Assembly: GCF_036370855.1 (NCBI RefSeq)
Contig: NC_088102.1
Location: forward strand, 18,085,001-18,149,000
Direction of reading: 5' to 3'
DNA: 64,000 bases
Origin: Dromaius novaehollandiae
Taxonomy: Eukaryota; Chordata; Aves; Casuariiformes; Dromaiidae
Shown in pieces: positions 38,001-49,100 of the stretch; position 1 is the stretch's first letter, and each line of letters starts with the position of its first letter. A program made the position numbers and the translations under genes. The notes below the pieces were generated by a model. That model was not told where the DNA came from and ran no database searches. It worked only from the letters and a program-made list of their open reading frames with translations.

Positions 38001-41000
38001 TTCTGAGCTTGTAAAGATCACGTCTTTCTAAAACCCGATTCTAAAGCCAGGTGATTAGCTGCTGCTTTTCTCTTCAAATAAATTTAATGTCCTGTCAGTC
38101 TGTATTATCTTTTCTTTTCTTTTTTCTTTTTTTTTCCCCCCTAGGAAGTGGCAAAACACTTGCATTTGCAATTCCTATGATTCACTCTGTGCTGGAATGG
38201 CAAAAATCAAACAGGTTGATGAGCAGAAATGACAGTGATGCTAAAGAGTCCCTTGAGGATGATGATGAAACAAGATGGGGAAATGAGGATGAAACAGAAG
38301 AACTAACCCAGCAACAGGTTGAAGACAGCAGAGATGGAGATGGTGCACCTTTCACAACAGGCCATGTGAAAGTGCTGAAAAATGCTGAATTTGATTCTAT
38401 GGACAAGACACATACTCTTGGCTCCTGTAGAAAGAGACCTCTTTTAGGACTGGTCCTTACACCCACAAGAGAATTGGCTGTACAAGTAAAACACCACATT
38501 GATGCAGTTGCAAGATTTACAGGTACGTAGATCCCAAGGGCGGTGTCCCAGATTGTGCTGGGTTTGGTTCTGGGCTTGGTTCTGGGCTCTGGTGTTGGGC
38601 CAGGATGTGTTCCAGAGTTTCTTCTGCATAAAATTAGGGTGGTTTTTGAGGCAGTTATGATTCTTAGTGACTAACATTTGAGAAATGCAGTAACTTTCTT
38701 GGATGAGATGCAAATGGAAGTGTACAGTTAATATGAAATAATTGTTTTAAAATGTTTCTTCCAACACATAGCTATTGACTGTTCTTTTAGGAACACTGAA
38801 TCAGTACTAGATACCCAGCCACAGGTAACTTTGTCCCCGTTTTGGATGATGCAGGTCATGTATATCAAGATAAGAAATGATGTCCTAAATTTTAAGGACA
38901 GAAGGCATTGCTGGATTGTCTGACTTATCTTCTATGAAAGTCAAGCTACAGCATTTCCACTGAGTAACAACTCTGATGAAAGCACTTTGTCCTGCTGCAT
39001 TCTTTTCCAACTGGAGGTCAGTGCAGCTGTTAGAATAAGTGAGAATATTAAACTGTTTGAGACAGGGAGACCTGGGAAATAGCTTTCCCCTTTTCTAGCC
39101 AAGGTGATTGTGTATTTATTGAAGAGATTTTGCGGTGCAGTGAACAGCTTAAACACATTTTCCTTTGGTGTCCATATATCCTGCTGTGCTCATCAGTCTG
39201 TAGCTGACTACATGGCCAATTTTAACTGCTAGCCTACAATAATCGATTTATGGCAGTACAGTTCTGATATGAGCAGTGCTATTTGTATGTAAAAATGTGC
39301 TACCCAAGTGAAGTCTAGTTACTGTAACAGGAGAGAAAATACATTTTCATGTGGGCTTTGTCTGTCTCAAACCACCCTTGAACAAATCCCTGCCTGAAAG
39401 CATGGGTTACACAGCAAACAGTGGTGAAGAAAAGACTGAACTAGCTCCAGTCCTGGAGGAATCATGCACAGTAGCCTGGAGTTCCTCAAGGGCCAGTGTA
39501 TCCTTTGAAGAAGTAGGGTGAAAGAAGCCGTGGTGAAATCTGTGCTTCCAGAACTAGATGACTCCTAGTATCTGAGCAAGTTGCTTAAAGTTTATTTAGG
39601 GTCTCTGCACTACTCTGCAGTCCAGAGGACCTTTAATTGGACAGTAACGTTCTTGTTAAGATTATTCCATAGCAAGTGAGCAGTTAGCAGCAAGATGGGT
39701 GTTTCTAAGTCTTATTCTTACAGGGAGTTTCTGGGTTATTTGCAACAGGGGCATGTTTGTTCATCCAAATTTGTTTGACAAAACATGATGGAAATAAAGT
39801 GCATGACCTTCTAATTAGGACACACAGATTCTGAAGTACAGGTAAACAAAGCTAACAGCTATGGAACGCTTACATGATTCTTCCTGCTTTTGGAAGACAG
39901 GTGCACTAAAAGCAAGACTATTTTATTTTTGACATCTTCCTATTACCAGAATTTCTCTGTGAAGCTGCAGGCGTTGCCGTGTGTTCAGTGTTACAAAAAC
40001 AGAAGTTTCCTGGCCAGAGTTTAATGATAGTTGTAATACAGGTTTAAAATTACTTCTGTGAGTGGATTTAGGTAAAGATTTTCACTGATAAATTAGCAAG
40101 ACAAATTATTTGTCTTCTAGGCATTAAGACTGCCATTCTAGTTGGAGGAATGGCTGCACAGAAACAAGAACGTGTACTGAGTCGAAAGCCGGAAATTGTA
40201 ATCGCAACCCCAGGCCGTCTGTGGGAGCTAATTAAAGAGAGACATCCCCATCTCTCAAATCTTCGGCAGCTCAGGTAAAGATGCCTTTTAGACTAACCAC
40301 TTGGGAAGAGTTGTGAGGTACCACCGAGCACTGATTATGTTTATTTACTGATAAAATAATTTTGACTATGTAAGATCACTTATTTCTTTGCTAGAATATT
40401 TTATTGAAATTCACAGTGGTTATGTTGAGAGAGAAAGAGAAATGTCAATTAAAGCCATTAACAAAACCCTCATTGTTGCTTAAAAAACTGATGTTTTTCA
40501 AAGAGAAACGTGGAAGGTTGCTGTAATTACCCAGGCATACGTGGTGCTCCTTTGGGTTTAACGTGCAGAACTTCTCTTGTGTGTTTAGCAGGGAACGTTC
40601 TTTTGAAGAGTATCAGATTTGTATTTATCTACATCATTCTGCTTGTACTGTGTGTCTTCTATTCGACAGGTGCCTTGTGATCGATGAAGCAGACCGAATG
40701 GTTGAAAGGGGTCATTTCTTAGAGCTCTCTCAATTGCTGGAAATGTTAAATGATTCACAGTATAACCCTCAACGTCAGACTTTTGTCTTTTCTGCCACGC
40801 TGACTTTGGTCCATCAAGCTCCCACAAGAATTTTACAGAAGAAGAATGCTAAAAAGATTGACAAGAAGACCAAACTAGAAATGTTAATGGAAAAAGTAGG
40901 AATAAAGGGCAAACCCAAAGTGATAGACTTAACAAGGAAAGAGGCCACTGTTGAGACTCTAACAGAAACCAGAATCCACTGTGATACAAATGAGAAAGAC

Positions 41001-44000
41001 TATTATCTCTATTACTTCCTCCTCCAGTATCCGGGAAGAACCATGGTCTTTGCAAACAGCATAGACTGTATAAAACGCCTCAGTTCTCTCCTCACCATCT
41101 TAAATTGTGATCCTCTTCCTTTGCATGCCAACATGCACCAGAAGCAAAGGCTGAAAAACCTGGAAAGGTTTGCCGAGCGAGAGACGTAAGTTTACTTTCT
41201 TCTTCCTAGTACAAAAGAAAACATATAAAAGGTTGAGGGGGGAGAAGCAGCTGAGTTAGAGGAGCAAGTTTGGGAAGTTGGCTGGGAATGTCTGTCCATG
41301 GTTCATGAGCCCAGGTTATTACTCATTAAGGATGAGGTTCCACAGGATTGTTGAGGCGGTAAACAAGGGTGAGTTCAGTAGAAGGCCACCAAGATGGTTG
41401 AGGAACACTTGCTCTGTGAGAAGAGGCTGAGGCAACTGGGCTTGTGTAGCTTGGGAAAGAGAAAGCTTTAGGGGGACCTAATAGCAACCGTCCAGTTATC
41501 TTAAGAAAAGGTTATCAAGAAGATGAAGGCAGGCTTTTCACAGTGGTGCATGATAGGAGGATGACAGACAGGAGAGGTTCAGGCTGGATATAAGAAGGAG
41601 CTTTGTCCCTGTGAGGACAGCCAAGCACTGGAGCAGGCCACCTGTCCTTGGAGGTTTTCAAAATTCAGCTGGATAAAGCCTTGAGCAACCTGGTCCAATC
41701 TCATAGCTGATACTGCTTTGAGCAGGAGGTTGGACTGGAGACGTCCTGGGGTCCCTTCTAACCTGAATTATCCCATGATATCCTACGACAGCTCGTTACT
41801 GCTGAAGGAAGTGTCCCCTGCTCTGCTGTCAACCATGTGCTTTTACAACCATCCTGTACTTCTCCTGTGCCCTGGCCCTGCAGCTCATTTGATCCTTCTG
41901 TAGGTTGATTCATCACACTAAACCATCAGAAGACTAATCGCTTTTTACTGCGTTAGGTTTTTGCGGTTTTAGTTAGATGAATTAGCTTCCTGAGGGTCAA
42001 GGTATCTTAGAGCAATGCAAGAGAAAGGGTAATTGTGCATTTCAGCAGCAGACGGGTTTGCCAAGGCAGGGGCCTGCCCTGTCATTTGAAGAATTGTTGT
42101 TTCCTGCTGGTGTTGGAATGGCCTTTGGGGTGCAAATTGGTGGTCTCAGTAGTTCTGTAACCAGAAGCCTTAGAGCATAGTACTGCTATGTGGGTACTGC
42201 ATGCTGTCCCGTTGCCTTAGAATTTGTTTGTAGCTTAGTAAACCATTCGGGCAGGGAAAAGAGAGATTGAATTGTTATGATAGATCTGCAGTATCTGTTA
42301 GCAAAAGGTAGTATTGATATCCTTGGCCTAGCCTAGGCAAGGCATTTTCATATATACGGATTTTTCAAGGTACGAAGAAATCTGAGACTATCTATCACAG
42401 CCTCCTGCAGAATGCAAGTCATGGAATTTTTTCCATTTATTTGTGCTTTGAACCTTGTAGCCACAGGGTATGCAGTCAGATGCCATAAAATGTTAAGAAA
42501 TGCTTGCTATATACAAGTAACTTCTTACTCGCTAGCAGATTTTTTTAAAACAAATTGTTCCATACCCTAGGGAGACTCTTGTCTCTGTAATAGACTGTTT
42601 ATATGAAAGAATGACTTTTTTGAGAATTCATTCATTTGTAGGGGATGGGGGAACCCCTGTCAGAACAGAATCCCCCCCTTATTTCTAGGTTTTAACTAAT
42701 AGAACTTCTTAAAGTGCAACTTGGTAGAAGACATTTCAGCCCAAGCAAATTGTTGATTAAATCCATAATGTAAATGATATTGGTGTTTTATCAATTGAGA
42801 AAACACATAATACGCGTTCTGTCCTGCTGAAAGATCAACTGCATCATCAGTTGTATGGTCAGGTCAAATTAGTGAGTTTTTAAACCTGGCCTGGGCAAAG
42901 CACAGAAAAATGCTCTTGAGGGGAGCATACCTCCCTGCTGAGAGGTAAAGCACTATTAGATGACCTAATGCCACACTAGTTCCTGTGAGCTGGGAGAGAA
43001 TAAAAGCATGGGAAAACAGAATCCTGCAAGGTAGTGAATTTCATTATTGGAGGCACAATAGACCTGCAGAAGTTATCATTTGTGTTATTTCTTTTGCTTT
43101 AAGAGTTACTGTTTTAAGATTGCCTCTGATGTAACACTGGGTATTCTTTTCTGCAGTGGCAAGCAAATAGCATGCTTCTAGCAGGTGATGTAGTAAAAGT
43201 CTGTTCTTTAAATTGTTGTAGTAGAATTCTAGGTCACCCAATCTTACGTTCTTTGGCAGGTGGCTTACTCTTCTATTTTATGTTTATTAAATGTTATCAC
43301 TTTCTCAGCTGTGTCCTCCTGACGACGGATGTTGCAGCTCGTGGTCTTGATATTCCTAATGTGCAGCATGTCATCCATTACCAGGTTAAATACTTCTGAT
43401 GTTTTTTGCTTTTACTGTTTTGGTTTTGAAGTATGCTCTTGCTGATCCAAACCCTGTACACTCTAAAGCTGTGATTCTCAGTCCTATATAAATCTCATAT
43501 AGAGATTTAATCATGTTTTATTTAACTGTCCTATAGTCCTCTGTATCTAAGGATCTCACTGCTACAGTGACACAGTGGTGGGTAACACATTTTAAACGTG
43601 TGATTATATGAGAAATGACCTAATAGATACAGTTCTTCTTTCTGCTTTTGGCATCTCTGATGTTATTTCAATATCCCAAGGTGTCAAATGACTCATCCCT
43701 ATAACTCTTATCTGAGGACGCACAGATTTTTTTTTTTCCCTGCTTTTGCAAATGAAATGCAGAAGGTTAGAAGTTAGGAGAGACTTATCAGAGATTATGC
43801 ACAGAACAACAGACCAGGGAACAAAGTGTCTCCAGACAACATCTTTCACTCTTACCTTCAGCTGTGTTACACACAGTATACTACGTATATGTAAAAGGCC
43901 TGATACTATCTGGTGACCTCTTGGCCGAAGCATGATGGGCTGCTGCTAACTTTTCATATTCGGCTTCATGACATGTCTGAATATTTGCAGGTTCCTCGTA

Positions 44001-47000
44001 CGTCTGAGCTGTATGTACACAGAAGTGGCAGAACAGCCCGAGCTGCCCATGAAGGCCTTAGCTTATTATTGATCGGTCCTGATGACTTGATAAATTTTAG
44101 GAAAATCTATAAAACCCTGGAGAAGAGTGAAGAGCTGCCGTTTTTCCCAGTTGAAACCAAGTACATGACTTCTGTAAAGGTAAAGAAAAAACAGTTTGAG
44201 TAGTAACTGATTTACTCAAGTTAGTGCCTTTCCCATCATGTTCTTTCCAGGTTTCAGGTGAAAATTACTCTTCAGGATCTGGATTTGAAATTCAGATTAA
44301 TCACACTATACTTTTTTGTTAATGATATTTGTGATCGCTTCTCAATAAATGGGTTCAAACATAAGCATCACTTATATTTTTCTTCAGTGTTGTTACATAG
44401 AGCTTCATGTGGCTGGATCTCCAAATACAGTACAGGGAAGTGAATATCTGTTTTGTACAGTGACTGTTAGCAGTCATTAAAGTTCCTGTACCAGTGATGC
44501 CACAGCAGCCCCGTCAGAACCAGATGTTCCCTCTTTCTAGGATTTTGGCTGCATTAGGAAGAATTTACCTGGTCATACAGTGACTCACAAGATAGCATGA
44601 TAGACAATAGTTAGGATTTCCAAAACAGTACACAGCTTTCCTGCTTTTTGCATAAGAGGGCATTTTGTGTCTCAACAGCACTGTCTGAGAGTTTTGATGA
44701 CATCAGCCATGTAAAAATGGGCATATTTTGGTGTTGCATTAGAAGGGAATCTGGCTGGAGATGGAATATCTAAATATTGCACAATTATTGAGAACAGGAG
44801 AAAATGCAAGCAGTCAGGGAATGCAACAAGTATCTCCCTTGTGATATCCTGGTTCACACTTAAATCCAATTGGCCTGGATTAAGCACAGGGTCTAGCCCA
44901 GTAACAACAGTGGTATCATTACCTTGGGAGCAATGGCAGCAAGTTTCAAAGCCCACACTTACTGTAAATGGGCCTATGGTCTGCAGGAACTTAATTCTTC
45001 AGAGTATCTTGAAGCTAGTGGCTGTCCCCTGTTGCAGAAACTGATAAGTTAAAGATATAGCTGAACTGTGGAATTATGTAGCTTGGAAATGAATGGTATT
45101 TGGATCTTTCAGGAGATGCAGCCTTGTAAAACAGGCAGGTAAACAAGAATTTCCACAGAGTCATTTTTCTTCTCAGTAATGCCAGATTTGATTTCCCCCC
45201 ACACCCCACCCCCAACCTCCTTCCCCTGCTTACCCCTGCTCCCAAGTGTGTCTGGTTACTAAAAGAAATCTCCTGTTCTTTTGAGACTCTTTATTCAGAG
45301 GTCCCCTCTGTGTTTCTTGATGAGTAGTTCTTGGCTGTTACCACACACTAAGTATGGAAACAATGCTCATTCACACACAAACTAATAAATTTCCCTGCCA
45401 CTGTCTCAACATCTTCTCGCTTATCTGTAATAGTGGTCCTTTCCCTAGATCAGATATCTTTGCAATTGTAATTACGGGACTTCAGCCTTCTAGGCCCTCC
45501 ACATGGGTCAGGTCTCATTTACTCTTTGACCTGGGCTTAATCAAAAGCCATTGTAGGCGAGACTACTGGAGTTGTTGATTCTTAATGTCTGTTCTGTTGG
45601 CATGCTCCTTTTCTGGTTCTGCACGCTCTGTTCAAGTTCAAAAAATATGCTGAAGAATTTTAAACTTGAGAGGAATAGAATTGGTGAGACACAACAGAGG
45701 AGAGACCAAAAGTGGACGCAAGTTTTAGAAGATGAAAAAGCTGTTTAAAAGCTCTCATAATGATCTGAGGAGAAGTGACTGACAGCATGTTATTAGCCAA
45801 CTCCAAGGTTAATTTCTTCTGTTTCTACTGTTTTAATTATCCTGGGTGTTCTGTGTGCTACTATGTAGCACCTGACTTTTCAGCAGGGGTAATGAGGGTG
45901 TCTTGCACCCTTGTGCAATCATTGGCAAGTTCCAAACAGCAGAACTTACTGCTGGGTTGGTTATTATTTACTGTCAGTGCATATCTTCTTTCCGTAATGA
46001 ACTAGTGATTTCAGACAGCTTGGCCCAGCTGGAAGGCTGCAGGTCAGATCTGGCTTGCTGGACATCTCCATTCAACCTGTAAGCAGCTGAGAAGACAGAC
46101 AGGACATTTTGACCTGTGCCTGAACATGGTCAGGTCCGTTTCTGAAAACATGAGTAGCTCTTTCCGTATGGCCTGCAGGAACTTAATTCTTCAGAGTGTC
46201 GTGAAGCTAGTGGCTGTCCCCCATTGTAGAAACTGGTAAGTTAAAGACCTATCTGTACTGTGGAATTATGTAGCTTGGAAACGAATGGTATCTGATTTGC
46301 GATTTGCACCTGACGTCTCTGAAGTGTTGATTCCTTCAGCATTCAGGCTCGTTTAGTCATTGAGTTAATTTAAAAGTCAGATTCTAGCATGGATCTGAAG
46401 CAGGAAAACACTTTAGGAAACAATGACATCTGCATTATGTAGGGGTCTGCTGGCATGGTGCTGGGGATCAATCAAGAGTGTCTCCACAAGGCTGGCATCT
46501 CAGCTGCATTGTAATATATGCTCTCAAACTCTGATCCTGCAGAAGAGCCCCACATTTGAATCTGCCCAGAATGGCTAAAACATGCTTTCGTTTGCAGGAA
46601 CGGATGAATTTGGCACGGCAGATTGAGAAGGCTGAATTTTTCAACAGTCGGGCAAAGCAGCATAACTCTTGGCTCCAGCAAGCTGCTGAGGCTCTTGAAA
46701 TTGATCTTGATGATGACGTCTTTATGGGCAAGTAGAAATGCTTATTTATGGGAATGCTTAGCTGGTCCTGCAGTAGTGATGTCCAGAAGGAGCCTCACCA
46801 TACCAGAGGAATTCTAAAACCTGCAGGGCAGAAGAGGAAAGAGAGGAGTGTTGTTACTTAGTAGTACATGGCATTGCTTATGTTCTCAGGATGATTGTGT
46901 AGTAGATAGCCCAGCAGCTGAGGGAGTGAGGTGTAACAATTCTGGCAAGTCACAGTCAGGTCCACGTGGTGTAGGAGAAGAACTGCTTAACTTCTGGCAA

Positions 47001-48757
47001 CCAGTTGAGGGTAAATTAACAGCTTGGTATGTCATGTTTGAGTCTTGTCCCTTCTGTGTCAAAGAAAAAAAAAATATTTCTCCTCTTCTAGTCAGGCAGC
47101 AGGACAGGAGCATGGCAGCTTTGTGTGGGAACATCCAGGAAACACTAGCACACAACAGAAGTCCTGGGAGCCTTATGTGGGTTGAGCTGTGTAGGCTAAA
47201 TGCCCAATACTTATGTTCAACACACCACCTGAATCCATGACTATTTGAAGTATAGTAATTTCTTATCTTAAAATTAAATGTTCTACAGGCTGTGCAGTAG
47301 CCTGCGTGAGTGTATAGGACGCTTGCTGCTATGTAGCTATACGTGCCTATTAATTGAATTCCATGAAGGTATACACCGCTTCTTAGATAGACTGTAAAAT
47401 GCCACATTGTGTCCCAATACTAGGAATCAAAGGGATGATTTCCTTCCAGTCCTTTGAAGGCATGCTAAATGGGCTGCTGCCCAGGTCACTTCAGCTAAAG
47501 CTGCCACTATCCTTTTAGCTGCCAAATATGCAGATACCTTAATTTTGAAGCATGTTTTAGTTTGTTTTTTCTTTCCCTGCTCATGGCTGGGTTAGCTTGT
47601 TGCAGACCGCTGTCCAAGCAAGCACAAGTCAACTCTCTATCCAAACTGTTCAGGAGTGCTCTCAGATAACCAGCACTCTGCTGCCTGTTTTTACATACTC
47701 TGAAGATTCTGTGCCTTGAGATGTGTTTCAAAACTGCACCTCTAGTCTAAGTATGCCGTGGCTTTTGATTTAAGCACTTTGTAATTGCCATCCAAAATCT
47801 TGCCAGCTTCCTGCTTTAAGATTTATTCAGTCTCTGATTCTTCCATAGCCTGCTCTAGACAAATTAAAATCTCAGTCATGCTCCGCATGAGTTAAATGCA
47901 TCTTATACTTCTGCAAAGGATTTAATAATGTTCCTTCAATGTACAGGACAGTGAACTTTGATTCCATCCTTTTTCTCCGGTTCAGGCCCCTGATCATATT
48001 AACTAAGGTCTTTTCTACACTCCTCCTGCTCCTCTGTTATTAAACATGAGCACCTCATTGTTTTTCATGTATCCTTAGTTAGGAGGAAAGGGCTACTATT
48101 CCAGTTCTATAGATGCTAAAATGAGCCGTGTGCAAGGTAATGACTTGCACAGGAGAGACTTCTGCCCAAGCCAGAAGCCCTAAGCTAATACCTTAACTGC
48201 TGGGGTCCCATTTCCTTTTGTTCCTAAGTCTTTTCTCTTCTGGGTCGAGAGTCAACAGAATGAGTTACTAGAAAAATGATAGCTAGGGCATAGTTATTCC
48301 ATAGTCAGGATTCTTCTTAACCTTGTTTTACTGTGGACACCATAAGTGACTGGGAAGTGTCATAGGTGACTGAAAAACTGTATTGGAGCTGAGCGATCTT
48401 CTTAGAGAGAGAGAGAGAGAGAGATTAGCATCTGCCCCTAAACCTATGAAGCCTCTTGAAACAGGCCAATGCAAGTTCTTATTTTGTGGTAATGTTCTGT
48501 ATCTTTGGTTTGTGTCCCAAGGAGGAAAAGCTACTGAACAAGAAGAAAGTCAGAAACAAAAAATGCTGAAGGGAATGAAAAAGCAACTAAAGCATATGCT
48601 GTCCCAGCCACTGTTTAAAGTCCTTATGAAAACCAAGTACCCAACACAGTCTGGAAAACTACTCCTGCCTCAGCCATCACTGAGCAATTTGGAATCTGCT
48701 CTGGGTACCATATCAAAACAACAAGCCAAGAAGAAGAAATCAATAAAATTAAATTAG
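34292..48757 (+). CDS. DDX24: DDX24, DEAD-box ATP-dependent RNA helicase (complete)
   Basis: DDX24 is a nucleolar DEAD-box helicase linked to ribosome biogenesis and to p53 and innate signalling control. The coding join is 34292..35018, 38145..38522, 40121..40274, 40670..41185, 43309..43384, 43991..44179, 46598..46727, 48522..48757. It makes 801 residues against about 859 in human. Motifs in order: Q motif FSAPTPIQ (215-222), motif I AAETGSGKT (239-247), Ia PTREL (349-353), Ib TPGR (398-401), II DEAD (425-428), III SAT (461-463), IV VFANS (546-550), V TTDVAARGLD (597-606), VI HRSGRTAR (627-634). The N-terminus is lysine-rich with a KKKKKKR run, and an acidic insert lies between motifs I and Ia. 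Every splice phase agrees. All introns are GT-AG except the last, which is GC-AG. Confidence 0.96.
35019..38144 (+). other. DDX24: DDX24 intron 2 (3.1 kb)
   Basis: A GT-AG intron ending in a long polypyrimidine tract (about 38108-38142). I recognised no repeat or other gene in it. Confidence 0.85.
38145..38522 (+). CDS. DDX24: DDX24 exon 3 (motif I end, acidic insert, motif Ia)
   Basis: It completes GSGKT and continues LAFAIPMIHSVLEWQKSN, then a D/E-rich stretch of roughly 80 residues (about 265-335). It then rejoins the helicase core at RPLLGLVLTPTRELAVQVK. Vertebrate DDX24 carries an insertion at this place, and this one is shorter than the human insert as remembered, which explains most of the length difference. 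It ends RFT plus one base. Confidence 0.95.
38523..40120 (+). other. DDX24: DDX24 intron 3 (1.6 kb)
   Basis: A GT-AG intron with donor GTACGT and acceptor TTCTAG. Nothing else was recognised in it. Confidence 0.85.
40121..40274 (+). CDS. DDX24: DDX24 exon 4 (GG and motif Ib)
   Basis: A 154-bp exon for residues 369-419, reading GIKTAILVGGMAAQKQERVL and then KPEIVIATPGRLWELIKERH. It holds the GG and TPGR motifs that contact RNA in RecA domain 1. The donor GTAAAG follows 40274. Confidence 0.96.
40275..40669 (+). other. DDX24: DDX24 intron 4 (395 bp)
   Basis: A short GT-AG intron. An open frame that seems to start at 40563 is mostly intron read into exon 5. Confidence 0.85.
40670..41185 (+). 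CDS. DDX24: DDX24 exon 5 (DEAD, SAT, motif IV)
   Basis: A 516-bp exon for residues 420-591. It opens with CLVIDEADRMVERGHF, so the Walker B DEAD motif is intact, and then has TFVFSATLTLVHQAP (motif III). The linker carries KPKVIDLTRKEATVETLTET, which starts RecA domain 2. Motif IV is MVFANS. It ends ERFAERE plus two bases before GTAAGT. Confidence 0.96.
41186..43308 (+). other. DDX24: DDX24 intron 5 (2.1 kb)
   Basis: A GT-AG intron containing a CR1 fragment at about 41366-41795. No other feature is supported in the remainder. Confidence 0.85.
41366..41795 (+). mobile_element. CR1 LINE 3' fragment
   Basis: Typical CR1 3' text in order: GGCCACCAAGATGGTTGAGG, GAGAAGAGGCTGAGGCAACT, a GGATATAAGAAGGAGCTTTG-like block, AGCACTGGAGCAGGCCACCT, TGCTTTGAGCAGGAGGTTGG, then GGGTCCCTTCTAACCTGAAT and ATTATCCCATGATATCC. 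It lies in the same direction as DDX24 and does not touch an exon. It carries no intact frame. Confidence 0.88.
43309..43384 (+). CDS. DDX24: DDX24 exon 6 (motif V)
   Basis: A 76-bp exon for residues 592-617, reading CVLLTTDVAARGLDIPNVQH and then VIHYQ. It contains motif V, with TTD where many DEAD-box proteins have ATD. The acceptor is TTTCTCAG before 43309 and the donor is GTTAAA after 43384. It ends in phase 0. Confidence 0.95.
43385..43990 (+). other. DDX24: DDX24 intron 6 (606 bp)
   Basis: A GT-AG intron with acceptor ATTTGCAG. Nothing else was seen in it. Confidence 0.85.
43991..44179 (+). CDS. DDX24: DDX24 exon 7 (motif VI)
   Basis: A 189-bp phase 0/0 exon for residues 618-680. It contains VPRTSELYVHRSGRTARAAH (motif VI, arginine finger region) and then GLSLLLIGPDDLINFRKIYK. 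It ends at TSVK before GTAAAG. This completes RecA domain 2. Confidence 0.95.
44975..45102 (+). repeat. 128-bp direct repeat, copy 1
   Basis: Starts TATGGTCTGCAGGAACTTAA and ends GAATGGTATTTG. It pairs with copy 2 exactly 1192 bp to the right, with no gaps and about 13 mismatches by hand alignment (about 90% identity). The repeat family was not recognised. Confidence 0.9.
46167..46294 (+). repeat. 128-bp direct repeat, copy 2
   Basis: Starts TATGGCCTGCAGGAACTTAA and ends GAATGGTATCTG. Sequence flanking the two copies does not match, so the duplicated block has sharp edges. Confidence 0.9.
46598..46727 (+). CDS. DDX24: DDX24 exon 8, ending at a GC donor
   Basis: A 130-bp exon for residues 681-723. 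It reads ERMNLARQIEKAEFFNSRAK and then NSWLQQAAEALEIDLDDD, matching the human RIRLARQIEKSEYRN region. The frame requires the exon to end at G46727, followed by GCAAGT, which makes this a GC-AG intron. The only nearby GT (46732) would shift the next exon out of its conserved frame. Confidence 0.9.
46728..48521 (+). other. DDX24: DDX24 intron 8, GC-AG type (1.8 kb)
   Basis: The donor is GCAAGT at 46728-46733 and the acceptor CCCAAG ends at 48521. If retained, translation stops within two codons (GGC AAG TAG). An (AG)n tract lies at 48404-48424, just before the last exon. Confidence 0.82.
48404..48424. repeat. (AG)10 microsatellite
   Basis: About ten AG units in DDX24 intron 8, roughly 100 bp upstream of the last acceptor. 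The purine-rich position could influence splicing, but this is not shown. Confidence 0.9.
48522..48757 (+). CDS. DDX24: DDX24 exon 9 (last coding exon, stop)
   Basis: It encodes residues 724-801: GKATEQEESQKQK, then LKHMLSQPLFKV, TKYPTQSGK, and a lysine-rich end KKKKSIKLN before TAG (48755-48757). The segments LSQPLF and TKYPTQSGK match human DDX24. The tail is shorter than in human, which continues with a Pro/Gln-rich stretch. Confidence 0.94.
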
Positions 48758-49100
48758 ATAACTGATCGAGATCATCCAGTGCGATGGAAGCTGGGAAAAT
48801 CCATATCAAGACTGTTAGTGCTCATACAAGAATGTTAGAAGCTAGGCCAGAAAGCATGTAGTATCAGAGGATGGTGCCTGTGTCTTGGTTGTGCAGGCAT
48901 ACAGCTGGATGTAAATGGCACTGTTAAAATGCAGTTTATAACTACTGATTCTTGTCTTGGATCTTGAGGGGGGTTTTATCTTCTCTCAGAGATTTCTTTT
49001 TCTTATTCTCTGTATTAATAGAAGATGGTTAGTTTTGGAATAGTTCTGTTTATCGGCTCTTTTTATAAGATGGGTAAAATTAAATGGGCAGAATTCATCT
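48758..49100 (+). other. DDX24: DDX24 3' UTR (end uncertain)
   Basis: Sequence after the stop. An AATAAA overlaps the end of the coding region (48742-48747) and an ATTAAA lies at 49079-49084, a plausible poly(A) signal. The true end cannot be fixed without transcript data. Confidence 0.45.

Larger units (their letters stand above)
44180..46597 (+). other. DDX24: DDX24 intron 7 (2.4 kb)
   Basis: A GT-AG intron with two direct copies of a 128-bp sequence (44975-45102 and 46167-46294) and a pyrimidine tract near 45193-45230. Reading through the donor meets a stop at 44201-44203. Confidence 0.85.

Noticed and set aside
44180..44350. Intron 7 read-through with a stop at 44203 and AATAAA at about 44345, as a truncated DDX24 isoform
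   Set aside because: AATAAA is expected often in AT-rich introns, and the weak downstream context gives no positive support.
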